From: Bolinopsis microptera
Taxonomy: Eukaryota > Ctenophora > Tentaculata > Lobata > Bolinopsidae
Assembly: GCF_026151205.1 (NCBI RefSeq)
Contig: NC_087076.1
Span: forward strand, 8,842,902-8,906,901
DNA: 64,000 bases
Reading direction: 5' to 3'
The translations under genes and the position numbers were made by a program. The notes below the pieces were generated by a model. It had not been told where the DNA came from. It made no database searches and was given only the letters and a program-made list of their open reading frames with translations. Positions 23,484-32,550 of this stretch are shown here, one piece after another (positions within the stretch are counted from its first letter, which is position 1; each line of letters opens with the position of its first letter).

Positions 23484-23667
23484 GGGACTTGGAGTAGCAA
23501 GAGATTGACTAGAAGGTATATACCTTTTACAAAGATACGTCGAGAAGAATCCAGGGTGATACAGGATCGGAGAGTGCAGACCAAAAGTTTACGCACCCAC
23601 CTTTGCCTCCTGAGTTCTTGGGTGGACATAAATTTATGCAAACTTGGTCGTTTATACTCCAAGTCCC
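23484..23667. mobile_element. Small putative MITE, 184 bp
   Basis: The ends are a 13-bp perfect inverted repeat: GGGACTTGGAGTA at 23484-23496 and TACTCCAAGTCCC at 23655-23667. Flanks CTTAG and CTTAA are weakly alike; no clear target duplication. It lies just beyond the 3' side of retrotransposon A. Confidence 0.45.
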
Positions 23668-23945
23668 TTTCTTAAAAGAAGTAGTATTAACTATGTCTAG
23701 AGTTAGCTTCGTTCAATAATAACAATTTCAATATAATCAATATCAATACCAGATAAACCTACCGAATAAATTATTAAATATCAATTAATTCATTCCGATA
23801 AAAAATGTTATAAATTTAGATATTTAGTATCTAAAAACATTACAACAAATGGTTAAAAAGCGCCCAAAATCGATTTGAAAGATTTTCTGTCTATAGTACA
23901 ATCATGATAGTAATAGTAAGTGTGTGCCGCTGCAATTAGATTTGA

Positions 23946-25683
23946 TTACTGCAATTTAAAATTGTTTGGAGTCCAAGTATCTTTTAAGTCAGCTGCCTGT
24001 GCTTGTATTAATAGTGTTTTTAAGCTAATGGACGTTTCTAGGCAATTGCTTGAAGTTAAAATTTTTTTATGAACAGCGTTCCAAAGCTTGGCTGCATTAA
24101 ACAAAAAGGTATTTGATTTATTTAGGAGAATAACCGTGAGACTCGTTGCACGGTTTGAAATGTTGATAGCCTCATAAAGGGAGTATGGGCAGTGGTACTT
24201 GATAATCTTAGAGAATTCTAAGATGCAGTGATATTTGTACAAGTTTTGAGCCGTAAGAATTTTTAATCTATTAAAAATGGGTTTTGTATGCTCCTTTTCA
24301 AAGTGTTTATGGTCTAGTTTTTGCATACCGTATGGTCTAGTACGTGCACATGTTGATTGTTTATCTAAATATGAGTCAAGGTCGCCAAAAAGGATCCTTA
24401 TACAGTGCTTCTGTGTGATGAAAAGACTATCATTGGACCGTTCTTTGAGGACAACACCCCAAACACTTATACCATAACTGAGATGTGATTCAAAAAGAGC
24501 GTTATATATTTTCAAATATAGTTCAGAAGGTATCGATTGCCGAATTCTGCAGATTGCACCAGTCATAGATCGCAGTTTTTTACGGATGTAGTGCATGTGG
24601 GCAATCCAGTTTAGCTTACTATCTATAACAACACCTAAGAATTTGGTATCCTTGACTTTAGTAATAACCTTACCATTGATGAATATTGATCTAGATTCAT
24701 CTAGCAGGATAGCAAATGGTCTGGTCCGTGCACAGGTGTCATCATATTCAGAGGCAGGTTTAAAATGTATGTAGCAGCATTTGGACATGTTGATATGAAA
24801 TAGATTACATTTCATGTAAATCGAGACATGTTTAAGTACTAAGTTGGCTTTTTTGTATGTTGCTTCTCTAGATGGTCCTGATATGAAGATATTAGTGTCA
24901 TCAGCATAAAGTACAAATTTCACCTCACTGTCTGAAAAGCAGTTTACTATATCGTTCATATAATACAATAGGAAGAGTAACGGCCCTAGAATTGACCCTT
25001 GTGGTACTCCAAATTTCACGTCCATTGTTTCTGATGGTACATCGTTATACATAACATACTGCTTTCTGTTAGTCAAATAGCTTTTTAGTAAGGCAAGTGC
25101 TGTGCCCCTAATACCGTAGGAATTTAATTTGCATAAAAGAATATCGTGATCAAGGGTGTCGAAGGCTTTGCTCAAGTCAATGAATATCCCTAGGACATGT
25201 TTATTGCTTGCCAGAGACTTAGTAACGGAGTCTATAGATTTGTGAAGAGCATGGGTGGTAGAATGGCCTTTTCTAAATCCAAACTGTGAGTCTGTTAGTA
25301 CACCTTTAGATGTGAAGAAATTATAGAGGCGTTTATAAATGACCTTCTCAAAGATCTTTCCAAATAAAGGTAATATTGATACAGGCCGATAATTTTCAAT
25401 GCATTCCTTATTGTCTTTCGTCAATATAATTAGCTGGCTCATCATCAATGAGGCCATTGTTTGCAAAGTGGGGAGCTTGGTAGAAAGGGTTATACCGAAC
25501 GATATCATTGGCATCAGTGCATATTTTGCAGTATGTTGCATCTCGAAATTTGACTATGTTATCATCAGTTTTGCACTTTTTGTGCATTATTTTGTCACAC
25601 ATCTGACAAGTTATGAATGGATGTCCAGCACGCACAGGTCTATTGCAGCAGCAGCAAATTTCGCATATTAGTTTGGCTATCAT
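23946..25683 (-). pseudogene. LINE ORF2 with PHD finger and reverse transcriptase; endonuclease deleted
   Basis: The frame starts at ATG 25683-25681 with a PHD-type C4HC3 zinc finger (Cys7, Cys10, Cys26, Cys29, His34, Cys37, Cys52, Cys55). It then stops at 25408-25410, right after ANYIDERQ. The reverse transcriptase is open in another frame from about 25430 to 23946: NYRPVSILP, FRKGHST, the catalytic Asp in DLSKAFDTLDH, GVPQGSILGPLL, YADD, LGVVIDSKLNW and SYGISVWG. Full-length relatives carry an apurinic-type endonuclease (about 230 residues) plus the start of the RT between PHD and NYRPVS; here it is absent, so a deletion of probably over 1 kb joined the parts out of frame near 25410-25440. 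The RT part has no other stop. TCARTRP occurs twice in its C-terminal half. Confidence 0.88.
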
Positions 25684-27662
25684 GACATAACTACGGATCT
25701 ACGAGAACGTGGGGAAAATCTTTTTTGGGCCTTGGTAACATCACTGAACAACCTCCCATCAACGGGGCTACCTAGGATCTTATGTGCAATTGCCCGGGAG
25801 AGTTTAAAGATACCGCTTGACCCCAGGTGGATTGGGTCATCCGGCTTCTTGTATCTACAAAACTGCTTGTCCAGTAGACCCTCCTCATCAACAAAACTAT
25901 CAAAATCTAAAGTGCCTATTCTAGTATTAGTATTACAGTACCCAAATAATAAACTATTAAACTCCATGGCTCTGTCATTCAGCCAGGAGGACCTAGTTGG
26001 AAGGATGGGTGAGACAATAACTTTAGAATATGGACACATATCACAAATATTCTTGAGCTTCTTCGTCAGCTCATTAGCCCAATGTTTAACATCACCCCCT
26101 CCCCTCTTGATATCATTTATACCACAGTGTACTACAACGTTCTTGTATCCAACACAAAGAACAGGGTCTAACTGATCTATTGTGAAACATTCGATTCTTT
26201 TCCCAGGCAGCTTGTGTCCAAATGTTCCTTTTCCAGCCCCGAATTTGAGGAACCGGGTGTTTGAATCACCGACAATCAATGTTGCATTGATGCTCCTGCT
26301 TACGTAGCGGAAGGTAATACTGTATCTTAAGTCCCTCCTTTCTGTGCTTTTATCAATTCGGTGGTCCCAAAGAAACTGGGACTGTTTGCTCATGACATAG
26401 AGACTACGTCCCTCTATTGTCTCTACGACCTCTCCTTCAAGCTGATCCTTTTTTGTGAATTTTACAGAGCAATCACCACCTAAGGATACTGTAAATATGG
26501 AACTATCATGGACCAGAGATTGCTCGTTATCAGAGTGCTTAGGAAGAAAGCTGTTCCCATCAGTGTACCGATTTATCAAGCACTGATTGATTGTTGAACT
26601 AGGACATTCTTCCTTTATCTTGGAGACAAGCTCATTCAGAACATCAGGGAAGTCTGTCGATTTTGGTTTTTCAGCTTTAGCCCCGGGGTATTGATAAGGT
26701 TCGCCAAAGCTCAGAACCCCATGCCCATTTTCGGAGTTACTATCAAAGGCTTCCTTATGTTGGTCTAAGAAAACTGAAAGCTCAGAGTTCAATTTTTCAT
26801 CTACAAATTCTGGGACATACGACAGAATATGCTTGGACTTAGGGTCGTCTACACTTGCATGCTTCTGTGCATCTAGGAGAAGCTGTTCTTGGTCCATTTC
26901 ACATGGTGCAGGTGACCCTATATTAAAAGGAGGCATGGGCAGATCAGGGGTGGAAACATTTGATGACCTACTGTTTTTAAAACAGTTTATGTCAAGTTTG
27001 AGCTCAGCAAGCTTGCTGTTGATGGAGTCGAGAGTTTTGAGATGGCTATCGTTGTCTTTAAGGTTCTTGATGGACTTCTGAATGGCTTCTAGAGAATCTT
27101 GTAGAGAGCTACCATCCGAGGTAGTGTGACCCATTGGCATACTCAAGCTGCAGGGAGCTGACAAGTAGGAAGAGGACTTGACTTCGTTTTCATATCTCTG
27201 TCCACTTACTACAGCACAAACACTTTCAGCAAGACCTAGCAGGGATAGGAGACCTTCTGCTAAAGTTAGTTTGTTCAGGGATGAACAACTCTTGATCATG
27301 GCTGGTGTAATGATCGCAAACTTGTTTACTTCAAGTTTCAGGATACTGCAAATGTTAAACTTGATTAAGTCTACCTCTGAGCGTAGGTTCTGTGCGTGGG
27401 TTAACAGATAGGTGTCGAGGGGAGCAGATCTATTTGAGAAGAAACTAAGGAGACTGCTGACATTTTTGTCTTCTTCTGAGTCCTGATTTTCTGAATGAAT
27501 TAGTTTATCGACATCTCTAAGCATTTCGTCAATATTGTCAATGACTGAAGCTGAGGAAGTGGTGGGTGTATCCTGATCGGGAACCGTAGTGGATGAAGTC
27601 TGGTCTGCACCAGGTTGAGGTTTCTCACACTTTTCTTGAGCGTCAGTGGGGGTTTCCATCAT
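25680..27662 (-). CDS. LINE ORF1: AlkB-like dioxygenase fused to SGNH esterase
   Basis: About 660 residues from the tandem ATGs at 27662-27657; the frame stays open upstream to 27728, starting with GTG. N-terminal part: Ser/Thr/acidic, then helical, with a coiled-coil-prone stretch (SLEAIQKSIKNLKDNDSHLK). Middle: an AlkB-type 2-oxoglutarate/Fe(II) oxygenase domain (about residues 315-455) with NRYTDGNSFLPKHSDNE giving the H-x-D pair, a distal His in WDHRI, and R-x5-R in RYSITFR. C-terminal: an SGNH hydrolase domain with GDSN (Ser), GIND (Asn) and DPIH (Asp, His), so all catalytic residues are present. Known: the esterase ORF1 is a feature of CR1-like elements. Inferred: the AlkB domain could repair or edit methylated element RNA or DNA. 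ORF1 ends by overlapping the ORF2 start (ATGA). The tail is basic (RFSPRSRRS). Confidence 0.9.
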   Translation of the reverse strand: MMETPTDAQEKCEKPQPGADQTSSTTVPDQDTPTTSSASVIDNIDEMLRDVDKLIHSENQDSEEDKNVSSLLSFFSNRSAPLDTYLLTHAQNLRSEVDLIKFNICSILKLEVNKFAIITPAMIKSCSSLNKLTLAEGLLSLLGLAESVCAVVSGQRYENEVKSSSYLSAPCSLSMPMGHTTSDGSSLQDSLEAIQKSIKNLKDNDSHLKTLDSINSKLAELKLDINCFKNSRSSNVSTPDLPMPPFNIGSPAPCEMDQEQLLLDAQKHASVDDPKSKHILSYVPEFVDEKLNSELSVFLDQHKEAFDSNSENGHGVLSFGEPYQYPGAKAEKPKSTDFPDVLNELVSKIKEECPSSTINQCLINRYTDGNSFLPKHSDNEQSLVHDSSIFTVSLGGDCSVKFTKKDQLEGEVVETIEGRSLYVMSKQSQFLWDHRIDKSTERRDLRYSITFRYVSRSINATLIVGDSNTRFLKFGAGKGTFGHKLPGKRIECFTIDQLDPVLCVGYKNVVVHCGINDIKRGGGDVKHWANELTKKLKNICDMCPYSKVIVSPILPTRSSWLNDRAMEFNSLLFGYCNTNTRIGTLDFDSFVDEEGLLDKQFCRYKKPDDPIHLGSSGIFKLSRAIAHKILGSPVDGRLFSDVTKAQKRFSPRSRRSVVMS

Positions 27663-27728
27663 GGTGAAGAAGCAATGGGGGTACCAGGCAGACCAGGGGG
27701 CACCTTCACGTCCAACTAGCACACTCAC

Positions 27729-28204
27729 TGAAAAGAAGGAAGAGCAGAAAGCAGTTTGAAATGTTCTGTTGTGGAAAACAATGAAAGTGTAAACTGGATT
27801 AGTCAGAATGATTCAAAAGATTGAAAAATTGAACAGACTGACGGACTACGACACATTGGACAAGAGAGTGAGTGAGTATGAAAAATATGAGGTGGTTGGA
27901 CTGGCAAGCCCTATCATTTAATCAGAATACATTACATATAATCCATAAGCCATATATATATGTCAGCCTGTTCTTGGAGCACAGCCCCAAAAGATATCAG
28001 AAGCACCTCTGATAAAATATTCAAACAATATACACATAATATAACAATGACCCTATATAAAATTCTGTAAAAATGGTACAAATTTTAAAACTGAGGTAAA
28101 AATAAAAATAAAACCCTTTGTAATAATATATATAAAATCCACTAAATCACATCACAACAAAAAGCAGTTTAGACCCCCATCCAACTAGAGCACTCCATGA
28201 CCTT
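27729..28204. other. Junction between the two retrotransposons
   Basis: Should hold the 5' leader of element A and the 3' UTR of element B, both on the minus strand. I cannot see a clear terminal repeat, poly(A) tail or target duplication; the change of element is somewhere around 27.9-28.1 kb. Confidence 0.4.
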
Positions 28205-31200
28205 TTAGGGTTTAAGAGTGTTGATCAGGTTAAGGTCCAAATCACTTATTGCCGTGGGTGGAAGGGTTCTGGTACCTCTGTATCCCCTGATAGAGATTAT
28301 ACAGGTTCTCAGTAGATCAAAACGCAGTCTGCGTCTGACAAATGACATCACATCACAATACCGTTGGCCTTTCTTTAGGCTGATCTTTTCAGCGAGATGT
28401 TTTAGAAACTGTGAAGCCTCAGTTGCCATTCCTCCTGTAGTACTGAACACCAGTGGCGTGAAGGTAGCCTTTTCAACATTGAGGACTCTGTCATTGTACT
28501 CACGTTTTTTGCTTTTCTCGTGAGATTGGTACATCTGTGAGATGCTCTTGTCACTGTTGGACTGGGCTTGAGGGTGAAGTACCCTTACATCTGTGAATGC
28601 CCTGTCCAGCGGCGACCAAAACGATCTCGCACTGATGTCCAGTCTTGCACCATCCTGTCTATTTGTTCCATTAGATAGTTCAAGTGTGTGAGGAACGGAG
28701 AGAAGCTGGGGTTCTGTTTCAACGTCTTTGCAAACAGTGGTTAGGAGTTCAGCTATTGTATCTCTTAGTGAATTGTGTCTAAGTGAAACGTAGCCTCCGA
28801 TTTTGCAGGTTAGAGTATGGTTGATATGATTTTGATTTCCACATACACATAGGGGACTTCTGTTAGCTGTAGACAGTGTAAGATTATATCTGAGTGAGAG
28901 GGCATCAAAGAATTCTTGTTTGTTAAGGACGTACCCACATGCTTTTAGAGGGAGTGTGGATAACCAAATGGATGCTCCTTTTTCACTAAGGAGTTCTAAT
29001 TGCCTTTGTGTTGATGGGGATACCTCATTCATAAGAGTTTCACGTTGGTGTTTGTAAAGCTCTTCCTTACGCTTCTTTACTTCACTTATGATGTCATGCT
29101 GCAGTTCTTCGTTTAGTTGGAAAGTAGTAAGCTGTTGAAAAACTGCTTCTGTGAGCTGTTTTGTAGCATTTACTGAGTTAGTGTACTCCATCTCTGCTGT
29201 TGATGTGCAGTCTGGAATGCTCAGCCCGCCCATTCTTGCAGGAAGTGAAGCTATTTTTCTGATTTGATCAGGCACAAAACTTTTGCCCATAATGGCTGGT
29301 ATAAAGTCTTCCTTGACACAATATTCCAAGTGTTTCAGATGGTCGGAAATCCCTGGGGTTGTACGGCAAACAAAATTCCATCTTTTGGAGGTTCCATAGA
29401 TGAAAGCGGAGTAGGCTAGCTGGGGTTCGTTTGCAGCTATTTCGACGAGTCCAAGAATGTCTGCTTTCCAACTTTCGGTCTCCTTTAGTATGAACTCTTT
29501 TACCCCTTCTTCTGATCCAATATATGATCCAAGATAACGGTGGCCTTTGGTAGTGATCTGAACATCTGGAAAGAGTTCCTTAGCTTTGGTTGCATGCTCT
29601 GGTTTCACTATCAACCATGTCTTGCTGGGTTTTGGGTAATACCCATACATGGGACCATGATCTTTAAGGTCCTCCCACCATTTCGTGAGTTGATCAAGTT
29701 TACCCCCTGCTGCTGAGTCGTCAGCATACCAAACTTGTTTGGGATAAGTGTTTGGTTCCCTGTCTGATTCTGGTTCTGTTTCAGCTTCTGTCTGTTTAAC
29801 CTGGACTTCTCTGAGCAGAGGCATTAGGCTCAGTGCATACCATCCGAGTGCACAGGTATCTCCCTGTGTAGTTCCTTCCTGAGATTGTAAGTGGTCATCA
29901 CTGTTGGCAATGAATAGGTTAGCTTCTTGTCTGTATGTATTTAGGATGTAAGTGAATAGCTCTGGACAGGTGTATCGAAGATTCCTAAGGGCTGTGTTGC
30001 GATTTAATGCATTGAAGGCGTTTTCAGCATCAACAAGCAGGATCGCTTCTGTGGATTCCTCTTCAAAGATCTTTCTGACTGCATGAATGGCCGCTTCCAC
30101 TCCTCCTTGTAAGCCACCACACAGTTGCATGGGTGCTGTGTTCATGATAATGTCCTGTTTCAATGTGGTCATCACTGCTTTTCCGACTATTCTTCTAAGG
30201 ACTTCACCAATCCCAATGGGTCTAACCCCTGGGTCTTTATCAAGGGGGATGAGGCGACCTGCTGTGTATGTTTTCAGGTGGTCGGGCTGTATCTTTTGGC
30301 AACACAGCTTTCTGGCCAAAACTGCAACTGCTTCTTTTAGAAGTTCAGGCTTTTTCTTAAACTGCTTAGAGCAGAGAATATGCTGCCATGTCTCTGCATC
30401 AGTTCCTGAGGGCCCACCAGATCCGCTGAGGTCTCTTGCAACCTTTTCAATTCTGCTGGAATCAATGGAATCAAATATGACGTTGTCTACTTCTTCAATG
30501 GGTCCCTTCATCAGACTAGATTCGAGTGATGGGCTGCTTTCGGGGTGTTTCTTTATGAGTTCCTGTATGACAGTAGGGCTTGTGTCCAGGAGTTTACTTC
30601 TCTGGCTCCCATTCCATCTTAAGGCTGCGGATACTTTTCCTAGTAACATGAGTCGTGTAAAGACTTTGTTGTGATGTCCTGGGCTGTACTTAGATTTGAG
30701 TAGACGATCTTGTATTGATTTACATTCCCTAGCGAGCTTCTCTATTTCGCCATCTTTCCATAGTTGGAGTCTTCTTTCCAGGTGTGCTACATGGTCTTTG
30801 GCTTTAGAGGATTTGGAGGGTTTCTGGAGCAGGAGGGGAAAAATTATAAGCGTCATAGTAATTGCAACACTCTCAAGGTTAGAGCCACTGTTAAGGAGAT
30901 TGATGGTATTGGCAACTTCCTCAATAAAACTCTCTCCTATCTTGCCTTTCGGTACCTTAAACATGTTCTTCTTCCAAAGGACTACCCTCTTGTAGATAGA
31001 GTCTACAGCTGGCCTTATCTTTAAACCTTTTAGGACTCCCCATTTTGCATTGTTGATCGATGCGATGACTGCATCCGGGGGAGGTAAAGTGGATGTAGTA
31101 AGGCGTTGTTTTTCACAGTTACCACATACAAATGCTATGTCAAACTTTTCATCTTGGAGGTGTTTGTATTCTTTGGTGTTGATTTCCTCACAAATGGGAT

Positions 31201-31600
31201 GGTGCCAAACATTGCACTGTTCACAAAGGAGCCCATCTTGTTCAGCAAGAACACCTAGGTGGCATGTTGGACAGATATCTTCTTGGGTGCTGTGGTCTGA
31301 TATTAGGATCTGTTGTCTGTTAGATTTCAGTCTTTCCGATGTTATGAACTCATCTATGGCTGTGTTAGGAGCTTGGATTTCTTGTGCTCTTTTGTGAATG
31401 TGGATAGGGAGAGCATGCTTTTCACTTAAGGAGGTGGGATTTTGAGATTTACGGCTTCTAGGAGGGGATATAGGAGCGGTAAGTGTGGATTCTAACTGTT
31501 CATTTCCAACCCAAAAACGGGGACCACTACTGTTTTCCGAGTCGATTACCAGCAGGAGCTGTAGCTTACCGCCAACAGTCCCTACTGGATGCGGGTCTCC
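28205..31600 (-). CDS. Retrotransposon B: PHD finger, reverse transcriptase, restriction-like endonuclease
   Basis: One open frame of 1131 codons from 31600 (a TAA lies at 31603-31601) to the stop at 28205. The first ATG is only at 30964, yet the 212 codons before it encode a clear PHD finger (about residues 110-162: CPTC, CEQC, WHHPIC, CGNC), so they belong to the protein. The RT follows: GRLIPLDKDPGVRPIG, catalytic Asp in LLVDAENAFNAL, the unusual motif EGTTQGD in place of the common PQG, and WYADD at about 624-628. Then a Cys/His knuckle (CVCGNQNHINHTLTC, about 918-932) and a PD-(D/E)XK-like region (RHNSLRDTIAEL, DGARLDIS, TDVRVLHP, TFTPLVFSTTGG) taken as a restriction-like endonuclease. 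The architecture recalls R2/NeSL-like site-specific elements; the lineage is not settled. No internal stop, so this copy may be recent. The start is unknown: splicing, a non-ATG codon or 5' truncation. Confidence 0.88.
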   Translation of the reverse strand, partial: GDPHPVGTVGGKLQLLLVIDSENSSGPRFWVGNEQLESTLTAPISPPRSRKSQNPTSLSEKHALPIHIHKRAQEIQAPNTAIDEFITSERLKSNRQQILISDHSTQEDICPTCHLGVLAEQDGLLCEQCNVWHHPICEEINTKEYKHLQDEKFDIAFVCGNCEKQRLTTSTLPPPDAVIASINNAKWGVLKGLKIRPAVDSIYKRVVLWKKNMFKVPKGKIGESFIEEVANTINLLNSGSNLESVAITMTLIIFPLLLQKPSKSSKAKDHVAHLERRLQLWKDGEIEKLARECKSIQDRLLKSKYSPGHHNKVFTRLMLLGKVSAALRWNGSQRSKLLDTSPTVIQELIKKHPESSPSLESSLMKGPIEEVDNVIFDSIDSSRIEKVARDLSGSGGPSGTDAETWQHILCSKQFKKKPELLKEAVAVLARKLCCQKIQPDHLKTYTAGRLIPLDKDPGVRPIGIGEVLRRIVGKAVMTTLKQDIIMNTAPMQLCGGLQGGVEAAIHAVRKIFEEESTEAILLVDAENAFNALNRNTALRNLRYTCPELFTYILNTYRQEANLFIANSDDHLQSQEGTTQGDTCALGWYALSLMPLLREVQVKQTEAETEPESDREPNTYPKQVWYADDSAAGGKLDQLTKWWEDLKDHGPMYGYYPKPSKTWLIVKPEHATKAKELFPDVQITTKGHRYLGSYIGSEEGVKEFILKETESWKADILGLVEIAANEPQLAYSAFIYGTSKRWNFVCRTTPGISDHLKHLEYCVKEDFIPAIMGKSFVPDQIRKIASLPARMGGLSIPDCTSTAEMEYTNSVNATKQLTEAVFQQLTTFQLNEELQHDIISEVKKRKEELYKHQRETLMNEVSPSTQRQLELLSEKGASIWLSTLPLKACGYVLNKQEFFDALSLRYNLTLSTANRSPLCVCGNQNHINHTLTCKIGGYVSLRHNSLRDTIAELLTTVCKDVETEPQLLSVPHTLELSNGTNRQDGARLDISARSFWSPLDRAFTDVRVLHPQAQSNSDKSISQMYQSHEKSKKREYNDRVLNVEKATFTPLVFSTTGGMATEASQFLKHLAEKISLKKGQRYCDVMSFVRRRLRFDLLRTCIISIRGYRGTRTLPPTAISDLDLNLINTLKP

Positions 31601-32156
31601 TTAACAGTAGTGGATCCAAATTTGGGATCTGATGGAGTAATCTCGACACCAGAGGGTTTTACAGAATATATCAGTTTTACAGAATAAAAATTTCAGCTTT
31701 TCGCAACCCAAATTTCAATGGACTGAATTTTTTCAGTGATTTTCAAGTTTTAAGTTTAAAATTCTTTCAACACTATCTACACATTAATCAGGGTTGTCCA
31801 ATTGTCCAATTGTGGATTGTGGTGTGAATGGAGTTATACATTGCCAAACAGAAACATTATTCACTACAACTACTTAACTTCTTAACAGGTTAAGAGTGCC
31901 AGTCTTCTGTTTCAGCACCCCCTGGACCATCATAGTACCCCCGATGCAGTTGACTTTAGCAAGCCATGGACATATTGGACATCCTCAAATTATTTGTTAT
32001 ATAGTAGTGTTGAAAGTATTAAAACAGCATTTCGAGAAGAACACAGATAAAAACCTAGAACCTTTTTGGCTGGGTCCTAACTCCGAAAGTTTTAAAAATA
32101 GAGACTTCCGGTTTTTTGCAAAATGCTCGCCTCATGAAAATAATGTTTCCTCCCTT
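31601..32156. other. 5' flank of retrotransposon B, no gene seen
   Basis: Non-coding. A short inverted repeat spans the frame start (CCACTACTGTT at 31533-31543, AACAGTAGTGG at 31603-31613), perhaps a 5' structure of element B. Confidence 0.4.
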
Positions 32157-32550
32157 GGAGGACTTCGCCGCTTCGACGCGCCGCGCGAACTAGCATTCTT
32201 GCTTCGCATCGTCAATCGTTGCTCTGCTTCGCAGAGCAACGATCTCGATGGGTTGACATCGTCAACCAATTTCCTCCCCAGAAGGAAAATTAGGGATATT
32301 GTAAATTTTAAGTTTATGTTCCGAAAAGTATGATTCTGGGCTGAATAAAAAGGTCGTTGTAGGTTTATAACCTACAATGACACGCACCGAGTTGGACTCG
32401 TCGACGACTGACGCGGTGAAACAAATATTTTACAAGTATCACCTTGCTCTAACCAGAGCCCTCTCGCTTGCAGTAGCGCGCGTCACGCAGTACGCGTATA
32501 CACATGGCTAAGTGAAAGTATCACCCGTTAAAACAGTCACCCGTTAAAAC
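32157..32550. repeat. Dispersed GC-rich repeat copy (right) with three tight hairpins
   Basis: 32157-32218 is an inverted copy (about 55 bases, a few mismatches) of 23258-23318. It is followed by three hairpins with 3-nt loops: 32215-32243 (13-bp stem ATCGTTGCTCTGC, loop TTC), 32251-32267 (7-bp stem GGTTGAC, loop ATC) and 32354-32380 (about 12-bp stem with one G-T pair, loop TAT). Then come GAAACAAATATTTTAC near 32418 and two CACCCGTTAAAAC near 32524 and 32540, shared in the same direction with 23.02-23.06 kb. Confidence 0.7.

Larger units (their letters stand above)
23668..27728 (-). mobile_element. Retrotransposon A: CR1/L2-like LINE with ORF1 and a deleted ORF2
   Basis: Two frames in LINE order on the minus strand: ORF1 (27662-25680) then ORF2 (25683-23946). 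Known from the CR1/L2 group: an esterase-type ORF1 and a PHD finger at the start of ORF2. Both are present here, with an extra AlkB-like domain. ORF2 has lost its endonuclease, so this copy cannot be autonomous. Boundaries are approximate; I see no clear poly(A) or target duplication. The 3' flank at 23668-23945 is AT-rich and non-coding. Confidence 0.85.

Noticed and set aside
25680-27662. AlkB-like domain as a host DNA repair gene
   Set aside because: It is in frame with an SGNH domain and followed by an overlapping PHD-RT ORF2, the layout of a LINE.
23946-31600. Reading both RT blocks as one very large element
   Set aside because: Each has its own PHD and RT, and the RT motifs differ strongly (PQGSILGP against TTQGD), so two separate elements are simpler.
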